Assembly: GCA_937891215.1 (NCBI GenBank)
Contig: CALAEU010000058.1
Coordinates: 1 to 9,724, forward strand
Origin: an uncultured Clostridia bacterium
GTDB taxonomy: Bacteria > Bacillota_A > Clostridia > Oscillospirales > Acutalibacteraceae
Direction: 5' to 3'
Length of the DNA stretch: 9,724 bases
Every line of letters begins with the position of its first letter. Positions within the stretch are counted from its first letter, which is position 1. A model generated the notes under the pieces. That model was not told the DNA's origin. It worked only from the letters and a program-made list of their open reading frames with translations, and searched no databases. Below are positions 6,700 through 9,724 of the stretch, piece after piece. The translations under genes were made by a program, and so were the position numbers.

Positions 6700-9031
6700 A
6701 AACTTCGATTTAGTAAATTTTATGGCTGGTAGTGGAGCAATATGGTTACTTCTTATATTATCAATATTTATAATTTTTTCATTTGTCGTAGGTTCCAATC
6801 CAGTGTATGATTTAAGTCAGGTGTATGAGTTCTACCCTGTAAAAGAATATGGCTATTGCTTTTCAACAAGTTATAATTTTGAGTATATTTCCATTCTTTT
6901 TATTGCTGCAGTTTTGGGTATTACTTCATTCAGTTTTTTAACTAATAAACAACAGGGTGTAACAATGCTCAGTTTACCGCTGAAACGAAGTAAACTCTTT
7001 AACCAGAAGGTCATTTTACCAATTTGTGGCTTAGCTTTAATTGTTATTGTAACTAAAGCAATTATGATAGGCTACAATATAAGAAGATTTGGTGTAAATA
7101 ATGAGTTGATTTTGCAAGGTATAACAGATATTGTTATTTCTTTAAAATATGTGCTTTTAGGATTTACCGCATTTTGTGTGGGTGCAGTTACTTGTGGCAA
7201 AAAAATTGAAATGATTTTTGGTGGTATTTCTTTAATTGCGATTATGCCGACAGTGTACAGTCTTGTTGACACAGTACTCAGTATGTTCCTTTATGGATAC
7301 GACTCAATCTTTTATTCAACAACAAAAGCTTACAGTGACTACATATTTATTCTTGACCCTACAAGAGAAATAACACTTTTATCATGGTTGTATGAAAGTG
7401 TGGAACTTAGCATTGAAAAATTAATTGTAAATATAATCTGGATTGTAGCATTAATACTTGTATTAGTTTTCACAAAAAGATATTTTATCAAAAGCTATAA
7501 AGCAGAAAAAATTGAAATGAAGGCAACCAATAAACCGATGATTGCTATAATTGGTGCTACTGTATCTTTATTTGTTTCTGAAATAGTTATAGGCATTCTT
7601 ACAGACGAAATAATTCTTGAAAGACATGAAATGACAAGTGGCGGTTATATAGGTTTATTGTTTGTTTTAACTGTTGTTTTTGCTTTCCTTACAATTTGTC
7701 TTATAGAAACAAGTTTCAGATTAAACAAAAACAAATTGATTTCAGTTTTATCACCGCTTTCAGTAATTGTATTAGCTTTAGCGTTTGCCTTTTCAGGTGG
7801 TTTAGGTTACGAAAACAGAATACCTGACACAGAAGATATTAAATCTATTGAAATTTCTACAACATTTTATGGTAGCGATATGTTCAATACAGAAAGTTGC
7901 CCAAGTGTTATGGATGGTTTCCCTGAATTTGATATGACTTTAACTACTGAAAATGATTTTAAAGTAATAACAGAAATACATAAGTCAACATTAGAAAATC
8001 GGGACACAGATACTTTTGAGGACTTTTGTGTAAATTATGTGCTTAAAGATGGCAGAACTATGAGTCGTGTTTATTACGATTTGAGTGAAGAAACTGCCGG
8101 AAAACTTCTTATGCTCTGGAAAACAGATGCAACGAAAAAAGAGGTAGAAGATTATTTGCTTAATAATAAACCAACCAATGCCTATGGTACTCTGGGTGAG
8201 GGCGACAGTTATTATGATGAGGCTTATAATTTTTATGAGGTTCCATATTCTTGTTTTAATTATGACAAAAACACTGTTTTTATAGTTTCAAAGCAAAATA
8301 CAGGAACAAGTATAAAAGATAAACTCAATAAAGATAGTTTTGAACAGATTAAAGAAGCAATCTACAAAGATTACTGCGAACTTTCAGCAGATGAGTGGTT
8401 TAAACCAACAAAAACTTATGGTGCTCTTGTTTTCACTTATGATGACAGATATTATTACGAAGAGTATGATTCTGACGATGCATTGTATGAAGATGAGGCT
8501 ATAGCGAGGACTGCAGAAACTAGGACGGATGAGGTTTTATGGGGTGGTTTTTCGGATTATGAACAGGTTGTAATTCCTGTTACTGCAGAAATGAAAAACA
8601 CAGTTGCAGTTTTAAAATCTCTCAATTTATATCAGTATTTAACTGATACAAAAGCAGAAATTGACCACATAGTTATAGCAGATGCAAAAGAGTATTTTGA
8701 ATGGAAAAAATCTCAGAATATTGAAAATAGACTCTATTATGGTGAGGATAGTTATTCAGTTAATTTTATTCCTGATTCGGATTTAAAAGTCGATATGCTT
8801 TTCTTTGGTAAAACGAAAGATAAGGTTTATGATGAATTAACAGGCGATACTGATGTGATTATTGAAGATTATGAGTCAATTCTTGATTTTTACGATTTCT
8901 CTACCGCACCTGTTGAAGAAATTAAAAACTCAAAAGAAATGTACAATCTTCTGACAAAAGCACACATCAAATATTACGATGAAGAATTAAAGGGTAAGAT
9001 TATATTTGTATATTATCAAAAAGTATATTGA
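6668..9031 (+). CDS. ABC-2-like permease with large extracytoplasmic C-terminal domain
   Basis: The predicted membrane partner of the preceding ATPase, 787 residues long. I count nine membrane segments (about 23-42, 73-92, 115-134, 156-177, 183-207, 252-270, 290-312, 326-347, 357-378). Basic loops such as KRYFIKSYK and RLNKNK fall on the cytosolic side. The loop after the second helix (about 92-114), with TMLSLPLKRSKLFNQK, resembles the ATPase-coupling loop of ABC-2 permeases. An odd helix count places residues 379-787 outside the cell. That ~410-residue domain is acidic and includes a Tyr/Asp/Glu-rich stretch at 591-611. Ordinary YtrC/YtrD-type permeases are about 300-400 residues in total. 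The domain may correspond to a DUF6449-like family, an unverified memory. Start choice: GGAGG (6651-6655) is 12 bases before ATG 6668 but 6 before GTG 6662, so the GTG (two residues longer) is a real alternative. Substrate unknown. Confidence 0.85.
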   Translation: MKKSNLSSKNKNFDLVNFMAGSGAIWLLLILSIFIIFSFVVGSNPVYDLSQVYEFYPVKEYGYCFSTSYNFEYISILFIAAVLGITSFSFLTNKQQGVTMLSLPLKRSKLFNQKVILPICGLALIVIVTKAIMIGYNIRRFGVNNELILQGITDIVISLKYVLLGFTAFCVGAVTCGKKIEMIFGGISLIAIMPTVYSLVDTVLSMFLYGYDSIFYSTTKAYSDYIFILDPTREITLLSWLYESVELSIEKLIVNIIWIVALILVLVFTKRYFIKSYKAEKIEMKATNKPMIAIIGATVSLFVSEIVIGILTDEIILERHEMTSGGYIGLLFVLTVVFAFLTICLIETSFRLNKNKLISVLSPLSVIVLALAFAFSGGLGYENRIPDTEDIKSIEISTTFYGSDMFNTESCPSVMDGFPEFDMTLTTENDFKVITEIHKSTLENRDTDTFEDFCVNYVLKDGRTMSRVYYDLSEETAGKLLMLWKTDATKKEVEDYLLNNKPTNAYGTLGEGDSYYDEAYNFYEVPYSCFNYDKNTVFIVSKQNTGTSIKDKLNKDSFEQIKEAIYKDYCELSADEWFKPTKTYGALVFTYDDRYYYEEYDSDDALYEDEAIARTAETRTDEVLWGGFSDYEQVVIPVTAEMKNTVAVLKSLNLYQYLTDTKAEIDHIVIADAKEYFEWKKSQNIENRLYYGEDSYSVNFIPDSDLKVDMLFFGKTKDKVYDELTGDTDVIIEDYESILDFYDFSTAPVEEIKNSKEMYNLLTKAHIKYYDEELKGKIIFVYYQKVY

Positions 9032-9062
9032 TTAGATTTTAATCTTAGTGTTAAATATTAGT
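9032..9062. other. Short AT-rich spacer at a change of sequence character
   Basis: These 31 bases separate the permease stop from the protease ATG. They contain no purine-rich ribosome binding site, no hairpin followed by T residues and no clear promoter. Every other gene with a visible start in the window has a recognisable GG-containing Shine-Dalgarno. GC content falls from roughly a third upstream to about a quarter downstream. This is the likeliest position for a transfer boundary or an assembly join. Confidence 0.4.
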
Positions 9063-9724
9063 ATGAGAGCAAAACAATTTTTTATACCAATTTTATTAGT
9101 ATTAATACTAATTTCATTTAACAATATTTTTTTTAATACTTTAAAAAAAGCTAATTTATATTACGCAACACATGGTTTATATAATAATGAAGAAATTGAT
9201 TCTCAAAAACTTTTTGAGAGAACTTGGAAAACGATTTCTAAAGATTATTATGATTCAACGTATAATTATCAAGATTGGAATCGCTGGTTAAATAGATATC
9301 AAAATAAGATAAAAACAGATGATGATGCAAAAGTTGCTATTGATACCATGATTGCGAGCTTAAATGAACCTTACACTAGGTTTATGAATAAAAAAGAATT
9401 TGAAGATTTAACAACATCTATTACATCAAAAATATATGGAATTGGTGTAAATATTCACTCTAAAGATGGTAAAATAGAAGTTTTTAATGTTATTCCTTTA
9501 ACTCCGGCAGATTTAGTCGGTATAAAACAAGGTGATATTATTCTTAACGTTAATGGAAAAGAAGTTAAAGGATTAAATATCACTGAAGTTGCATCACTTG
9601 TTAGAGGGCCTGAAAATAGTATTGTTGAATTAACTCTTCTTAGGGATAATAAGAAAATTATAAAAAAAGTTAAAAGAAAAGAAATAAAAATAAAGAATGT
9701 AAAAAGCTCAATAATTGATAATCA
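9063..9724 (+). CDS. ctpA: C-terminal processing protease (S41), PDZ part; 3' end cut by window edge
   Basis: The visible 220 residues are the front part of a periplasmic or secreted serine protease that trims protein C-termini. An N-terminal hydrophobic helix (about 5-24, after MRAKQ) is a signal peptide or membrane anchor. Residues about 45-118 are the helical region with LNEPYTRFMNKKEF. A PDZ domain follows (about 120-205), with the ligand-binding loop GIGVNI (126-131) and the motif IKQGDIILNVNGKEV. The catalytic Ser-Lys region lies beyond the window. PYTRF and the DWNRWLNRY segment resemble cyanobacterial and melainabacterial CtpA more than the DPYSxY form usual in Firmicutes. By hand count the gene is only about 25% GC. 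No Shine-Dalgarno precedes ATG 9063; GTG 9048 in the same frame would add five residues but has none either. It may be foreign to the upstream genome. Confidence 0.88.
   Translation, partial: MRAKQFFIPILLVLILISFNNIFFNTLKKANLYYATHGLYNNEEIDSQKLFERTWKTISKDYYDSTYNYQDWNRWLNRYQNKIKTDDDAKVAIDTMIASLNEPYTRFMNKKEFEDLTTSITSKIYGIGVNIHSKDGKIEVFNVIPLTPADLVGIKQGDIILNVNGKEVKGLNITEVASLVRGPENSIVELTLLRDNKKIIKKVKRKEIKIKNVKSSIIDN

Noticed and set aside
9095..9112. Perfect 18-bp palindrome ATTAGTATTAATACTAAT
   Set aside because: It sits inside the Leu/Ile/Val codons of the protease signal segment, where TTA, GTA, ATA and CTA codons readily produce such symmetry; nothing else suggests a binding site.

Overview
The window looks like chromosome of a low-GC anaerobic Firmicute, probably a gut or rumen Clostridia member. 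This is inferred from AT-rich genes with strong AGGAG-type ribosome binding sites, TTGACA-17-TATAAT-like promoters, a GntR/YtrA regulator driving an ABC operon, and a cytosolic GH38 alpha-mannosidase. No RNA genes, CRISPR array or transposase were found. The last ~690 bases may not share that origin (see below).

Layout. (1) 1-1009, minus strand: IMP dehydrogenase (guaB), running off the left edge, which makes XMP in guanine nucleotide synthesis. Its sequence is strikingly close to the Tritrichomonas foetus enzyme as I remember it. (2) 1010-1220: a divergent intergenic region with back-to-back promoters, one for guaB and one for the next gene. (3) 1221-4970, plus strand: a two-gene unit of a 1049-residue GH38 alpha-mannosidase and, 24 bases later, a YfbR-type HD 5'-deoxynucleotidase. 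(4) 4971-5420: a 450-base intergenic region rich in structure. It holds several different heptamer-phased short repeats, four copies of one 11-mer arranged as nested inverted repeats, a perfect 13-bp hairpin overlapping a strong promoter, and a palindromic candidate operator. (5) 5421-9031: a tightly coupled, overlapping operon of a YtrA-type GntR repressor, an ABC ATPase, and a nine-helix permease carrying a ~410-residue extracytoplasmic C-terminal domain. (6) 9063-9724: the N-terminal part of a C-terminal processing protease (S41, with PDZ), cut by the right edge.

How they work together. The regulator, ATPase and permease form a self-contained module. The repressor probably binds the palindrome just after the transcription start and is released by an unknown signal, giving expression of a one-ATPase, one-permease transporter. 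The B. subtilis YtrA system suggests cell-envelope stress, but the substrate cannot be read from sequence. The mannosidase would cleave alpha-mannose from imported oligosaccharides in the cytosol, and the YfbR homologue would dephosphorylate deoxynucleoside monophosphates; no functional link between the two is visible.

The most unusual points are the structured intergenic region, the permease's large extracytoplasmic domain with an atypical Q-loop in its ATPase, and the abrupt change at about 9032-9062. There the base composition falls to about 25% GC, the ribosome binding site disappears, and the protein resembles cyanobacterial/melainabacterial CtpA. That could be horizontal transfer or an assembly chimera.
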